Assembly (NCBI GenBank): GCA_002869265.1
Contig: PKTH01000008.1
Span: 1-50,655, forward strand
DNA: 50,655 bases
Origin: Candidatus Parcubacteria bacterium
Lineage (GTDB): Bacteria; Patescibacteriota; Patescibacteriia; Patescibacteriales; BM507
Direction: 5' to 3'
Numbering within the stretch: position 1 is the stretch's first letter; every line of letters starts with the position of its first letter. Position numbers and translations under genes: made by a program. The notes below the pieces were generated by a model that made no database searches, was not told where the DNA came from, and saw only the letters and a list, made by a program, of their open reading frames with translations. Below, piece after piece: positions 17,147 through 25,743 of this stretch.

Positions 17147-18739
17147 CTATATCAAACTCTCTCCGCTCATTTCTTCCGGTTTTTCTAGACCTAAAAGCTT
17201 CAATATTGTGGGTGCAACATCTGCCAAGACCCCTTGAGGCGGGACTAGACTCAAATCATTACCTGGAACACTCTGCCAGCCGAATGTTTTTCCGTCAAAA
17301 CTATTACCTATTATTAATAATGGAACAGGGTTGCTAGTGTGCTCTTTAAGCTTAACGCCTGCTTGCATGTCATACATAATATCAGCATTCCCATGGTCTG
17401 CGGTAATGAGCACAACCCCTTCCTTGTCATTAGTCGCTTTAACAATCTTATTCACAAGGACGTCAAGTGTTTCAACCGCCTCAATAGCAGCATCCATGTT
17501 TGCCGTATGCCCCACCATATCTGCATTGGCAAAATTAACAAGTATAAAATCATATTTCTCCTCTGATATAGCACTGAGAATTTTTTCGGTGACTTCAGGA
17601 GCAGACATTTCAGGTTTGGCATCATAGCTAGGAAGAGCAGGTGAAGGGACTAGAACATGATCCTCTCCAGGAAATGCCTCTTCAATACCTCCATTAAAAA
17701 AGTAAGTAACATGGGCATATTTTTCAGTCTCTGCGATCCTTAGCTGTTTTAACCCAGCACTTGAAATAATCTCTCCCAAAGAATTCTTCAAAACCACCGG
17801 TGGGAAAATAACATCAACTGGAAGTCCTTTTTCATATTCAGAAAAAGTAGCAAACTTCAAATTTTTAATTTTCTCTCCTCTATTGAAATTTTTAATTTCT
17901 GGAAGACAAAATGCTTTAGTTATTTGTCTTGCTCTATCTGGTCTATAATTAAAAAATATCACTGCATCGTTTTCCTTTATATTCCCTTTGGGGTCTCCAT
18001 CCTTTGTAACAACGCTTGGAACAAATTCTTCATCAAAAATTTTATTTTTATAGCTTTTACTAATAATTTCCAAAGGATCATTACCTGCATTCCCTTTGCC
18101 CTGAGTCATTGCTAGATAGGCTTTTTCTGTCCTGTCCCAATTATTATTTCTATCCATTGTATAAAATCTACCGGCAACGGTAGCTATCTCACCAACTCCA
18201 TTCTTATCAATAGCCGCCTGGATAGATTTTATATATGATTCTCCACCATTATAAACTGTATCTCTACCATCTAGAATTGCATGAATAAATACTTTTTTAA
18301 TATTATTCTCTGCTGCAAACACTAAAAGAGCAAATAAATGATCAATAGAAGCATGAACTCCTCCGTCAGAACATAGGCCCATCAAATGCAGACTAGAATC
18401 ATTCTTTTTTACATGATCGACTATATCCATAAAGGCCTTCTCCTTATAAAAAGAATGATCGCTAATTGCCTTATTGATTCTAGGCAAAAGCTGATAGACT
18501 ATCCTGCCCATTCCAAGATTGAGGTGCCCAACTTCGCTGTTCCCCTCCTCTCCCCATGGCAGACCAACCGCATCCCCGGACGCTCTGATAGTCATAGATG
18601 GATATCTTGAAATATAGTCATCCATGTTGGGGGTTCTTGCCATGGCTATTGCATTCCCACTGAATGGTTGACCAGCACCATATCCATCCAAAATAATTAA
18701 CACTACTGGTTTTGGAATTTTTTTACTTTCGTCGTTCAT
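17147..18739 (-). CDS. gpmI: 2,3-bisphosphoglycerate-independent phosphoglycerate mutase, copy A
   Basis: 530 residues, typical length. It interconverts 3- and 2-phosphoglycerate using two Mn ions and a Ser nucleophile. Visible motifs: LDGYGAG, the nucleophile block GNSEVGHLNLG, DGRD, GRFYTMDRNNNWDRTEKAY, FFNYRPDRARQI, AHVTYFFNGG, NFANADMVGHT and TADHGNAD. The usual GGVHSH loop reads GGVHASIDH. ATG 18739 directly follows the stop of copy B (TAA-ATG, zero spacing), so the copies are translationally coupled. It is last in the glycolytic operon. Identity between copies looks moderate, so they are old paralogs or one was acquired. Confidence 0.96.
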   Translation of the reverse strand: MNDESKKIPKPVVLIILDGYGAGQPFSGNAIAMARTPNMDDYISRYPSMTIRASGDAVGLPWGEEGNSEVGHLNLGMGRIVYQLLPRINKAISDHSFYKEKAFMDIVDHVKKNDSSLHLMGLCSDGGVHASIDHLFALLVFAAENNIKKVFIHAILDGRDTVYNGGESYIKSIQAAIDKNGVGEIATVAGRFYTMDRNNNWDRTEKAYLAMTQGKGNAGNDPLEIISKSYKNKIFDEEFVPSVVTKDGDPKGNIKENDAVIFFNYRPDRARQITKAFCLPEIKNFNRGEKIKNLKFATFSEYEKGLPVDVIFPPVVLKNSLGEIISSAGLKQLRIAETEKYAHVTYFFNGGIEEAFPGEDHVLVPSPALPSYDAKPEMSAPEVTEKILSAISEEKYDFILVNFANADMVGHTANMDAAIEAVETLDVLVNKIVKATNDKEGVVLITADHGNADIMYDMQAGVKLKEHTSNPVPLLIIGNSFDGKTFGWQSVPGNDLSLVPPQGVLADVAPTILKLLGLEKPEEMSGESLI

Positions 18740-20290
18740 TTATTTTTTTGAAATCAATGTCCTCCCAGTCATTAATTTTGGTTTTTTTATTTCAAAAAAG
18801 TCTAAAACTGTCGGAGCCATGTCGCAAAGTGCGCCGCTTCTTTTTAGTTCTACTTTATTGTTTTTGCTAATAAAAATAAAAGGAACTTTATTTGTTGTGT
18901 GCTCTGTATAAATTTCTTTTGTTTTTGGATTTAACATTTTTTCTATATTTCCATGATCGGCTGTTACCATAACCGCTCCACCCTTTTTTAAATATGCAGG
19001 AACAATTCTTTTCAAGCTCCTATCTATAGCTTCACAACACTTTATGCCTGCGTTTAAATCGCCTGTATGACCGACCATGTCGGGCGCAGCAAAATTAACC
19101 ATAGTGAATTCATACTTATTCTTTGCAATGGTTTTTAAAATATGCTTTGTTAGGCCCTCAGAACTCATTGCAGGAGTCTTGTTATACTTCTCAACATGTG
19201 GAGAGGGAATCATTTTCTGATCTTCTCCGTCTACTATGCCAGGATAGCCTCCATTAAAGAAATAAGTCACATGAGCATACTTCTCAGTCTCCGCTAAATA
19301 GAGTTGGCGATGTCCTTCAAGCACCATAGGTAGAGTCTCCTTTAAGTCAACACTAGGGTAGGCTGTAAAAATGTTTCCTAAATCAGGACCAAAATCAGTC
19401 ATCGAAACAAAATGGATGTTTTTTAACTTTCTTTTTAGTTTAAAAGAATTTTCATTTTGTAAATGAAACTTGGACTGTACAAATGTTTTAGCCAGCTGTC
19501 TAGCTCTATCTGACCTTAAATTAAAAAATATAATTCCGTCATTATTAGAAATCCTTGAACCCTTATCATCCCCAACGATACTTGGTTTAATATACTCGTC
19601 TGATTCTCCCCTATTATAGGCCTGAGTAATTGCCTCTTTGGCGTTTTCTGTTTTTATCCCCTCTCCCAAAACTAGCATATTGTATGACTTTTCTGTTCTC
19701 TCCCAATCCTTTTTCCTATCCATCGCATAAAAACGTCCCATTATAGAAACAATTTTTTCGTTTTTCTTTAATTTCTTTTCAAGCTCATGAACAAGATTCA
19801 ATGATGCATACCTAGGAGAATCCCTTCCATCGGTAAAAAGATGTAGATATATTTTCGAGACTTTCTTTTTTCTCGCTAGCTCAAGGAGTGCAAACAAATG
19901 ACCAGGATCACTGTGAGGACTCATTCCATTTGAGATAAGTCCCATCAAGTGAAGACCAGATTTGTTCTTTTTTACATGATTAATAATTTCCAAGAATGCA
20001 GCATTTTTATAAAAAGTACCGTTATCAATTGATTTACTTATTTTTACAACGTCTTGCTCAACTAGTCTCCCCGCTCCAATATTCATGTGCCCAGCCTCAC
20101 TATTACCGATTTGACCGTCTGGAAGGCCGACATGCTTACCGTGAGCAAATATAGAAGTATTTGGAAATTTTTTCAGCAAGCCATCATAGAAAGGTGTCTT
20201 TGCTAAAGAAATAGCATTCCCCTCTTTTTTATCACTTAGACCCCAACCGTCCAAAACTATCAAAATAAGAGGTGTTTTTTTCTTAGGCAT
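18740..20290 (-). CDS. gpmI: 2,3-bisphosphoglycerate-independent phosphoglycerate mutase, copy B
   Basis: 516 residues. All main active-site blocks are present: LDGWGLSD, GNSEAGHMNIG with the Ser nucleophile, DGRD, GRFYAMDRKKDWERTEKSY, FFNLRSDRARQL, AHVTYFFNGG, NFAAPDMVGHT and TADHGN. The substrate loop that normally reads DGGVHSH is NGMSPHSDPGHL, one residue longer and clearly different, so substrate handling may differ. It starts 10 bp after eno and abuts copy A. Possible roles are a second mutase with other regulation or another phospho-substrate; both are inference. Confidence 0.95.
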   Translation of the reverse strand: MPKKKTPLILIVLDGWGLSDKKEGNAISLAKTPFYDGLLKKFPNTSIFAHGKHVGLPDGQIGNSEAGHMNIGAGRLVEQDVVKISKSIDNGTFYKNAAFLEIINHVKKNKSGLHLMGLISNGMSPHSDPGHLFALLELARKKKVSKIYLHLFTDGRDSPRYASLNLVHELEKKLKKNEKIVSIMGRFYAMDRKKDWERTEKSYNMLVLGEGIKTENAKEAITQAYNRGESDEYIKPSIVGDDKGSRISNNDGIIFFNLRSDRARQLAKTFVQSKFHLQNENSFKLKRKLKNIHFVSMTDFGPDLGNIFTAYPSVDLKETLPMVLEGHRQLYLAETEKYAHVTYFFNGGYPGIVDGEDQKMIPSPHVEKYNKTPAMSSEGLTKHILKTIAKNKYEFTMVNFAAPDMVGHTGDLNAGIKCCEAIDRSLKRIVPAYLKKGGAVMVTADHGNIEKMLNPKTKEIYTEHTTNKVPFIFISKNNKVELKRSGALCDMAPTVLDFFEIKKPKLMTGRTLISKK

Positions 20291-20300
20291 ATTTTATTAA

Positions 20301-21566
20301 TTACAATTTATTATTAAGTATCATCTCTATTTCCATTAGCCTATTGTATTTAGCTAATCTTTCGCTTCTGGAGAGAGAGCCAGATTTTATATAGTCCGTT
20401 CCTAGTGCTACCGCCAAGTCAGCAATAAAGGTATCGCAAGTTTCGCCACTTCTGTGAGAAGCCATTGTTTTTAAGCCATGTTTTTGTGCCAGCTGAACGC
20501 ACTCGACAGTTTCTGATATACTGCCTACCTGATTTGGTTTAACCAAGAGAGCATTCGCCGCCTTTTCTTCCAAGCCCTTCCTTAGCCTTTTTATGTTTGT
20601 AACAAAAAGGTCATCACCAATTAACAACATTTGATCCCCTAGTTCTTGATTTAATTCTCTCCACCCAGCCCAATCATCTTGTTCCAAACCATCTTCAATA
20701 GAAATTATAGGGAATTTTCTAAACCATTCATTATACAACCCAATAAGATCACTTCTAGTAAATTGAGATTGATCTAACTTGAAAATATATTTTTTGTCTC
20801 CGTCATTATAAAACTCGGAAGCACCAACATCCATACCAAGACCAATATCTTCACCTGGCTTATAACCAGCGTTAATAATAGCTGCCATTATTAGCTCAAT
20901 AGCTTGGACTGATGAATGAATGTCTGGTGCATAACCACCCTCATTACCAACATCGGTGTCCATTCCAGCCTCTTTTAACACACGTCCCAGCTCGTGAAAA
21001 ATCTCAGAACCCATTCTAACTTTTTCTGAAAAACTTATATCTTTAATGTGTAAAATCATAAATTCCTGAAAATCAAGATTTGTATCTGCGTGTGACCCAC
21101 CATTAAAGATATTAAAAGATGGTGTGGGTAGGCTAACTTTTTTATTAAGATTAAAAACTTCTACCAAATGTTCATATAACTCAACACCCTTGTCTTGAGA
21201 AGCTGTTCTAGCTGCCGCCATAGAAACTGACAAAATTGCATTGGCGCCAAGATTCTTTTTATTCTCAGAGCCATCAAGCTTAATCATTATTTCATCAATC
21301 CTCTTTTGATCAGCCACATCCACCCCTACAAGGGCTTTATTAATCTTGGTATTTACATTTTTTACTGCTTTTAAGACTCCTTTACCTTCGTATCTTTTTT
21401 CATCTCCATCTCTAAGTTCCCAGGCCTCATGAATGCCAGTGGAAGCCCCCGAGGGCACACTCGCCTTAGCCATAACACCATTTTCTAATAAGATCCTTGA
21501 TTCAACCGTAGGATTTCCTCTCGAATCCAGGATCTCCCTAGCAATAATTTTCTTTATTTTTGTCAT
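20301..21566 (-). CDS. eno: Enolase
   Basis: 421 residues, near the usual 420-430. It converts 2-phosphoglycerate to phosphoenolpyruvate with Mg. Motifs: the N-terminal AREILDSRGNPTVE, ASVPSGASTG, GNEGGYAPD, SIEDGLEQDDWAGW (metal ligands), GDDLFVTN, LLVKPNQVGSISE (catalytic Lys) and SHRSGETCDTFIADLAV. The gene sits between a pseudopilin and gpmI copy B, with 8 and 10 bp spacers. No SD is present. Enolase can be surface-exposed in some bacteria; nothing here indicates that. Confidence 0.98.
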   Translation of the reverse strand: MTKIKKIIAREILDSRGNPTVESRILLENGVMAKASVPSGASTGIHEAWELRDGDEKRYEGKGVLKAVKNVNTKINKALVGVDVADQKRIDEIMIKLDGSENKKNLGANAILSVSMAAARTASQDKGVELYEHLVEVFNLNKKVSLPTPSFNIFNGGSHADTNLDFQEFMILHIKDISFSEKVRMGSEIFHELGRVLKEAGMDTDVGNEGGYAPDIHSSVQAIELIMAAIINAGYKPGEDIGLGMDVGASEFYNDGDKKYIFKLDQSQFTRSDLIGLYNEWFRKFPIISIEDGLEQDDWAGWRELNQELGDQMLLIGDDLFVTNIKRLRKGLEEKAANALLVKPNQVGSISETVECVQLAQKHGLKTMASHRSGETCDTFIADLAVALGTDYIKSGSLSRSERLAKYNRLMEIEMILNNKL

Positions 21567-21574
21567 ATATTTGA

Positions 21575-22138
21575 TTAATTTTTTAACATAACTATAATTA
21601 CATCATCACAGCCGTAGGAGCCGGGGGTTGCTCCGCTCGGGACTCCAAGACCATCGGGGCCATATGAACCAACAACAACTGCATCTGAACAAGCAATACC
21701 AGTGCATGCACAAGGGTCACCATTGGCATCAATCTGGTAATCTGTATCAAAGAAATACTCATGTCCCCAAGGATCTAATGTGCTAATTTTTATATAGGGA
21801 CCTGACCATCCAAAATATGTCCCATCATCAGAAGAAAGCCCTCCGAAATCACTAAACAGACTATTTAAACAATTGTTCGCATTCTCATCAGGACCGCACA
21901 GCTCATTTCCAGCGTCTGAATTTATTTGGTCATCCTCTTGATATCCTGGCCAAAGAGAAGTGTCGTTTGCAAATATATCAATGGCCTTTCGGATTTCTGA
22001 AATATCACTATACGCCTTTGTTCTTTTTGCTTTTATTCTTGCACCATTAAGACCAACAGTTGCCATAGATGATAGTATCCCTATGATAGCCAAGATGACT
22101 AAAAGTTCTATCAATGTAAAGCCTTTCTTATTTAGCAT
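21575..22138 (-). CDS. Type IV pilin/type II secretion pseudopilin, GspG-like
   Basis: 187 residues. Class III leader MLNKKG then FTLIELLVILAIIGILSSM, with Glu at +5 as needed for assembly and a Gly before the prepilin peptidase cut. The C-terminal domain has GspG-like features: RTKAYSDISEIRKAIDIFAN, LWPG, GPYIKISTLDPWGHEYFFD and two Cys pairs. GspG-like Ca-binding loop residues are plausible. It lies between pgk and eno with 2 and 8 bp spacing, so it is co-transcribed with glycolytic genes, an unusual neighbour. pilT is 6 kb upstream. It is probably a minor pilin. Confidence 0.9.
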   Translation of the reverse strand: MLNKKGFTLIELLVILAIIGILSSMATVGLNGARIKAKRTKAYSDISEIRKAIDIFANDTSLWPGYQEDDQINSDAGNELCGPDENANNCLNSLFSDFGGLSSDDGTYFGWSGPYIKISTLDPWGHEYFFDTDYQIDANGDPCACTGIACSDAVVVGSYGPDGLGVPSGATPGSYGCDDVIIVMLKN

Positions 22139-22140
22139 TT

Positions 22141-23307
22141 TTACTTGTTGATTATTTTTTTCAAGCCAGGCATCTTTTCACCACCCAAGTAGCTCAACAT
22201 TGCCCCTCCTCCAGTTGAAACCCAATCAACATGGTCTTGCATTTTTGTCTTTTTCAGGGCCTCTACCGTTTCACCTCCACCAACCAAACCAAAGGCTTTT
22301 CCAGTTGACTTGGAAGCAATAACTTGGCCAATCGACATTGTCCCGGCCTTAAACCTGGGGCTTTCATACATCCCCATTGGTCCATTCCAAATAACCGTTG
22401 CCGCCCTTTTAATAAAACTAGAAAAAAGCCTAATAGTCTCAGGCCCTATGTCTAGGATTGCATCAACGCTTTCTATTTCTGACAACTTTCTAGAATTTAT
22501 TTTACCGGTTAATTTATTTTTAACCACTACATCTATCGGAATAATTATTTTTTTTGATTTAAAAGACTTCGCAAACTTTATACTATCTCTATCTATTAAC
22601 GATTCCCCTGTTTTATAGCCACGCGCCAGTAAAAAATTATTTGCTAGGGCTCCGCCGACTAATATTTTATTGGCATTTTTATGCAATTTTTTAACTAATT
22701 TTATCTTTGTTCCGATTTTAGAGCCCCCCATAACTAAAATTAAAGGGTGCTTAGGTTTTAATATTTTATTGAGATTAATCAATTCTTTTTCTAACAGAAG
22801 GCCTGAGTAGACCGGAAGATAATTGGTCATGGCTGATACAGAAGCATGTGCTCTATGTGAAACAGCAAAAGCGTTATTTACATAAATATCTGCTAATTTA
22901 GCCATGCGCCTTGCAAAAGTCTTCGAGTTTTTCTCTTCCCCTTTATTAAATCTTAAATTATCTAGAAGAATTATATCACCAGGCTTCATTTTCCCTACTG
23001 CTGTTTCAGCTTCAAGACCAATCTCCCCAGGAATAAAATTTACCCTCGCCCCCAAAAGTCGTGAAATTCTCGTAGCCACTGGTTTTAGACTGTACTCTGA
23101 ATTATATTCTCCCCCTGGTTTACCAAGATGGCTAGCTAAAATGATTTTGGCTCCATATCTTCTTAAATGCCTTATAGTGGGCAAACTTGAAACTATTTTA
23201 AAATCATCTCTAACAATATTATTTTTTATAGGTACGTTAAAATCTGCTCTTAAAAAAACCTTTTTGCCTTTCAAATCTTTTATGTTTTTTATTGTTTTTA
23301 CATTCAT
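22141..23307 (-). CDS. pgk: Phosphoglycerate kinase
   Basis: 388 residues, near family length. Motifs: RADFNVPI, ASHLGKPGGEYN, LLDNLRFNKGEEKN, HRAHAS, VMGGSKIGTKIKLV (hinge), VWNGPMGMYESP and FGLVGGGETVEAL with the nucleotide loop STGGGAMLSYLGG. It makes ATP from 1,3-bisphosphoglycerate and is first in the lower-glycolysis operon (pgk, pseudopilin, eno, gpmI, gpmI). The start is the second of two nearby CAT sites, 22 bp after an extended -10. No SD. Confidence 0.98.
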   Translation of the reverse strand: MNVKTIKNIKDLKGKKVFLRADFNVPIKNNIVRDDFKIVSSLPTIRHLRRYGAKIILASHLGKPGGEYNSEYSLKPVATRISRLLGARVNFIPGEIGLEAETAVGKMKPGDIILLDNLRFNKGEEKNSKTFARRMAKLADIYVNNAFAVSHRAHASVSAMTNYLPVYSGLLLEKELINLNKILKPKHPLILVMGGSKIGTKIKLVKKLHKNANKILVGGALANNFLLARGYKTGESLIDRDSIKFAKSFKSKKIIIPIDVVVKNKLTGKINSRKLSEIESVDAILDIGPETIRLFSSFIKRAATVIWNGPMGMYESPRFKAGTMSIGQVIASKSTGKAFGLVGGGETVEALKKTKMQDHVDWVSTGGGAMLSYLGGEKMPGLKKIINK

Positions 23308-23329
23308 ACTATCATTTTATTTCTTCTAT

Positions 23330-23338
23330 ATTATAGCA
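23330..23338 (-). promoter_or_regulatory. Extended -10 of the glycolytic operon
   Basis: TGC-TATAAT stands 22 bp before the pgk ATG. The -35 region falls in the upstream terminator T-run and is poor. Confidence 0.65.
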
Positions 23339-23350
23339 TATTTTGGCAAA

Positions 23351-23381
23351 TAAAAAAACCTCTTCAATGGAGGTTTTTTTG
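23351..23381. terminator. Terminator of the HtrA-like operon
   Basis: AACCTC-TTCAATG-GAGGTT with flanking A- and T-runs, just after the stop at 23391 on the minus strand. Confidence 0.9.
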
Positions 23382-23390
23382 TTATTCTGG

Positions 23391-24539
23391 CTATTTTAAT
23401 TCAGACAATAAAACACTTAGTTCGATCTCCTCAGTATCCCTAAGAAGACCTATTTGTATTTTATCTCCAGGAGAATAATCCATTATCAAAGAAACTAAAG
23501 AGTTTTCTGAAGAAAGTTCAACTCCATCAACATACCTTATTATATCTCCGACCTCTATTCCCGCATCAATCCATGGACTAAGTACGCTACTAGGCTGTGG
23601 ATTAACCAGGGCGCCTCTCATGTCAAAATACTCATTAGCACTGTCTCCCACATAATAGGCAAGGTCTGAATAAACAAGTCCTAAGCTAGGTCTTGAAATA
23701 AACTCTTCTTCAAAAACACTTTCTATTGCTCTATTAAAAGCTCTCGCTGGTATTATTTCTCCATCCTTGTTTTCAGTTAAGACCAACTTACCTGATATAT
23801 CAAAAATAAAAGACGATTTAAAGTTTTCACCCATCTCGTTTGCAAGGTTAATTTTATTATAAAAATAATCAGATGAAACAGAATAGAAGTCTCTAACATC
23901 ATAAATTGATGAAACTGTGTTTAAAAATATATCACCTAGCTTGTTTACTGCAAAAGTTGTTTCTCCAAGATTTAGTTCGTTTTTACTTGATATTTCAAGA
24001 ACTGGAAGATCTCTAGTGTTTATTTTCAAAAAAACATAGCCGCTCTTTTCATCTAGGGCAAATTTTTCTATTTCAAATATATTGTTTTTTGAATCGATAA
24101 TCACATACTCTGAGAGTCCTTTTTCTGGGTCTGCTTGTGATAAACTCAATATATCAATCTCGTCAGTCATTAACCAACCATCACTTGTAACTATCAACCC
24201 CAAACCAACTGATTCGCCTCTCTTATAAAATGAATTAATATTAAAACCATCCTCTATTGGTTTCTCAATTTTATCATATATACCAACAAGGCTTTCCTCT
24301 ACACTAGCTATAGTCTCGCTTAATTTTTCGTCCTGCTGGACAACAACCTTTTTGGCTCCACTAATAACTACTCTGGGTTTTTCCAAATTCCCCTCGACAA
24401 AATTCAACTCCCCCCAGAAGGTAGACCCTGTTCCAAAAAACGATTTAACTGCTATGCTCCCCACCCCTCCAGCAATTAGTCCAAAAATTGTTGAAAAAAT
24501 CACTATAGCAATTATTCCATATTTATTATTTTCTTTCAT
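23391..24539 (-). CDS. Degenerate HtrA-like membrane protein with PDZ domain
   Basis: 382 residues. One N-terminal helix (about 8-33), then a trypsin-like fold of HtrA/DegP type, then a PDZ domain (about 290-380: ALVNPQPSSVLSPWIDAGIEVGDIIRYVDGVE). The protease core is recognisable (GLGLIVTSDGWLMTDE, FLKINTRDLPVLEI), but the catalytic residues are missing: the position of the His motif TN-x-HV reads TDEIDI, the Asp site DLAVLK reads GYVFLK, and the Ser motif GNSGGP reads FKSSFIFD. So it is probably an inactive scaffold or sensor. It follows an integral membrane gene by 4 bp and ends the operon. Confidence 0.8.
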   Translation of the reverse strand: MKENNKYGIIAIVIFSTIFGLIAGGVGSIAVKSFFGTGSTFWGELNFVEGNLEKPRVVISGAKKVVVQQDEKLSETIASVEESLVGIYDKIEKPIEDGFNINSFYKRGESVGLGLIVTSDGWLMTDEIDILSLSQADPEKGLSEYVIIDSKNNIFEIEKFALDEKSGYVFLKINTRDLPVLEISSKNELNLGETTFAVNKLGDIFLNTVSSIYDVRDFYSVSSDYFYNKINLANEMGENFKSSFIFDISGKLVLTENKDGEIIPARAFNRAIESVFEEEFISRPSLGLVYSDLAYYVGDSANEYFDMRGALVNPQPSSVLSPWIDAGIEVGDIIRYVDGVELSSENSLVSLIMDYSPGDKIQIGLLRDTEEIELSVLLSELK

Positions 24540-24543
24540 AAAT

Positions 24544-25302
24544 TTAAATCCACCTTGAAGTTAGTAATATTATTAAAATACTTAGAAACCCAAATCCAAA
24601 ATACAATTTTACAGTTTTTGAATTAAGGGTCTCTGCTAAATGGTGTCTAGATAAACCCATAACCATGTAGTAACAAACAGCTAGCACCATTCCAGAAACT
24701 TTATAGGAAACTGGTAGGAAATAGACAGACCAAGCGAGCTCTATCATTATTAAACAGACTATTAGTACGTAGAATATTGACACTCTATTATCCACCTTGT
24801 TCACATACATCACAGAATACACAACCAGAGCTAGAAAAACCGAGAAAAAGGCCATTAAAACAAAGACTGGAAATCGCAAGAATGACTGGAGACCGTATAC
24901 TGACGAAGCCATAAAAAACACTAAAATAAAGTTACCAAATATTGTAATATTATTCAAGGACACCCCTTTGTCGATGCCCGAGAAAAAAGAACGTAGGGTC
25001 CTGAAATAAAAATACAAAATAACAGAATTAACCAATATTAAATAATGAGGAGTCGGACTTATGGGTTCCATCACCAAGTATGTGGTAAAGCTAAGTTCCA
25101 ATAAAACAGGAAAAATAAGAAAAATATACCACTTGATGTCGGTATCTTTTCTTGTTTTCACCCCCCACACTGAAAATATCACAAGAACTAAAGAAATAGA
25201 TATTAAATAACTGATTCGTGACAAATCCTGAACTAAATATTCCATTAACAAAAATATCAATAGTGGAGAAATCTTTGAAATCAGCGGTAAATATCGTTTC
25301 AT
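24544..25302 (-). CDS. Polytopic membrane protein, unknown
   Basis: 252 residues from ATG 25302. A longer frame begins with TTG 25320, but that would overlap the previous gene. It contains seven to eight hydrophobic helices and few charges; examples are the helices beginning SPLLIFLLMEYLVQ, LILVNSVILYFYF and LYFGFGFLSILIIL. The short loops HYLI and HHLAE hold His. I do not recognise the family. It lies 5 bp after a small single-pass gene and 4 bp before the HtrA-like gene, suggesting joint action at the membrane. Confidence 0.75.
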   Translation of the reverse strand: MKRYLPLISKISPLLIFLLMEYLVQDLSRISYLISISLVLVIFSVWGVKTRKDTDIKWYIFLIFPVLLELSFTTYLVMEPISPTPHYLILVNSVILYFYFRTLRSFFSGIDKGVSLNNITIFGNFILVFFMASSVYGLQSFLRFPVFVLMAFFSVFLALVVYSVMYVNKVDNRVSIFYVLIVCLIMIELAWSVYFLPVSYKVSGMVLAVCYYMVMGLSRHHLAETLNSKTVKLYFGFGFLSILIILLTSRWI

Positions 25303-25307
25303 AAAGG

Positions 25308-25733
25308 TTATTTTAACCAATTGTTTTCATTCCCAATTTTATCTAGTTCTTCTGCTAAAGAACCAGTATCTTCAAGGTCGTTTTTGATTATATTATCCAT
25401 AACCAAAACTAAACTAATATGAAAAGCTCTATACTCAGCCGGCACCGTAAGTCCCATTACTTTATTTTTCAGAGAAAGCATTTCTTCGTTTGTTTCATCT
25501 TTATTTTCAATCGACTCATCCAATTTATTTCTTAACTGAGAGTAAACCTCCTTCATGGTTTCCTTGTATTCGCTCTCAAGCGCTACTAAATCAACTGGAG
25601 CCACCTGCTCCTGATTTATTTGCTCACTTTGTTCACTAGGAACTTTTATTTCCCTAGACACAATCAAGAGATAAACTAACAAGAAAAAAGAAAGAGTTGC
25701 CAACGAGATTAATATTTTTTCTTTTTTGCTCAT
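25308..25733 (-). CDS. Single-pass membrane protein with helical external domain
   Basis: 141 residues. An N-terminal anchor (EKILISLATLSFFLLVYLLIV), then a Glu/Gln/Lys-rich helical domain (EYKETMKEVYSQLRNKLDE) outside. No Cys and no catalytic motif is seen. It is 10 bp downstream of the beta-propeller lipoprotein and 5 bp before the polytopic gene. The family is not recognised. Confidence 0.75.
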   Translation of the reverse strand: MSKKEKILISLATLSFFLLVYLLIVSREIKVPSEQSEQINQEQVAPVDLVALESEYKETMKEVYSQLRNKLDESIENKDETNEEMLSLKNKVMGLTVPAEYRAFHISLVLVMDNIIKNDLEDTGSLAEELDKIGNENNWLK

Positions 25734-25743
25734 ATTTTCATTT

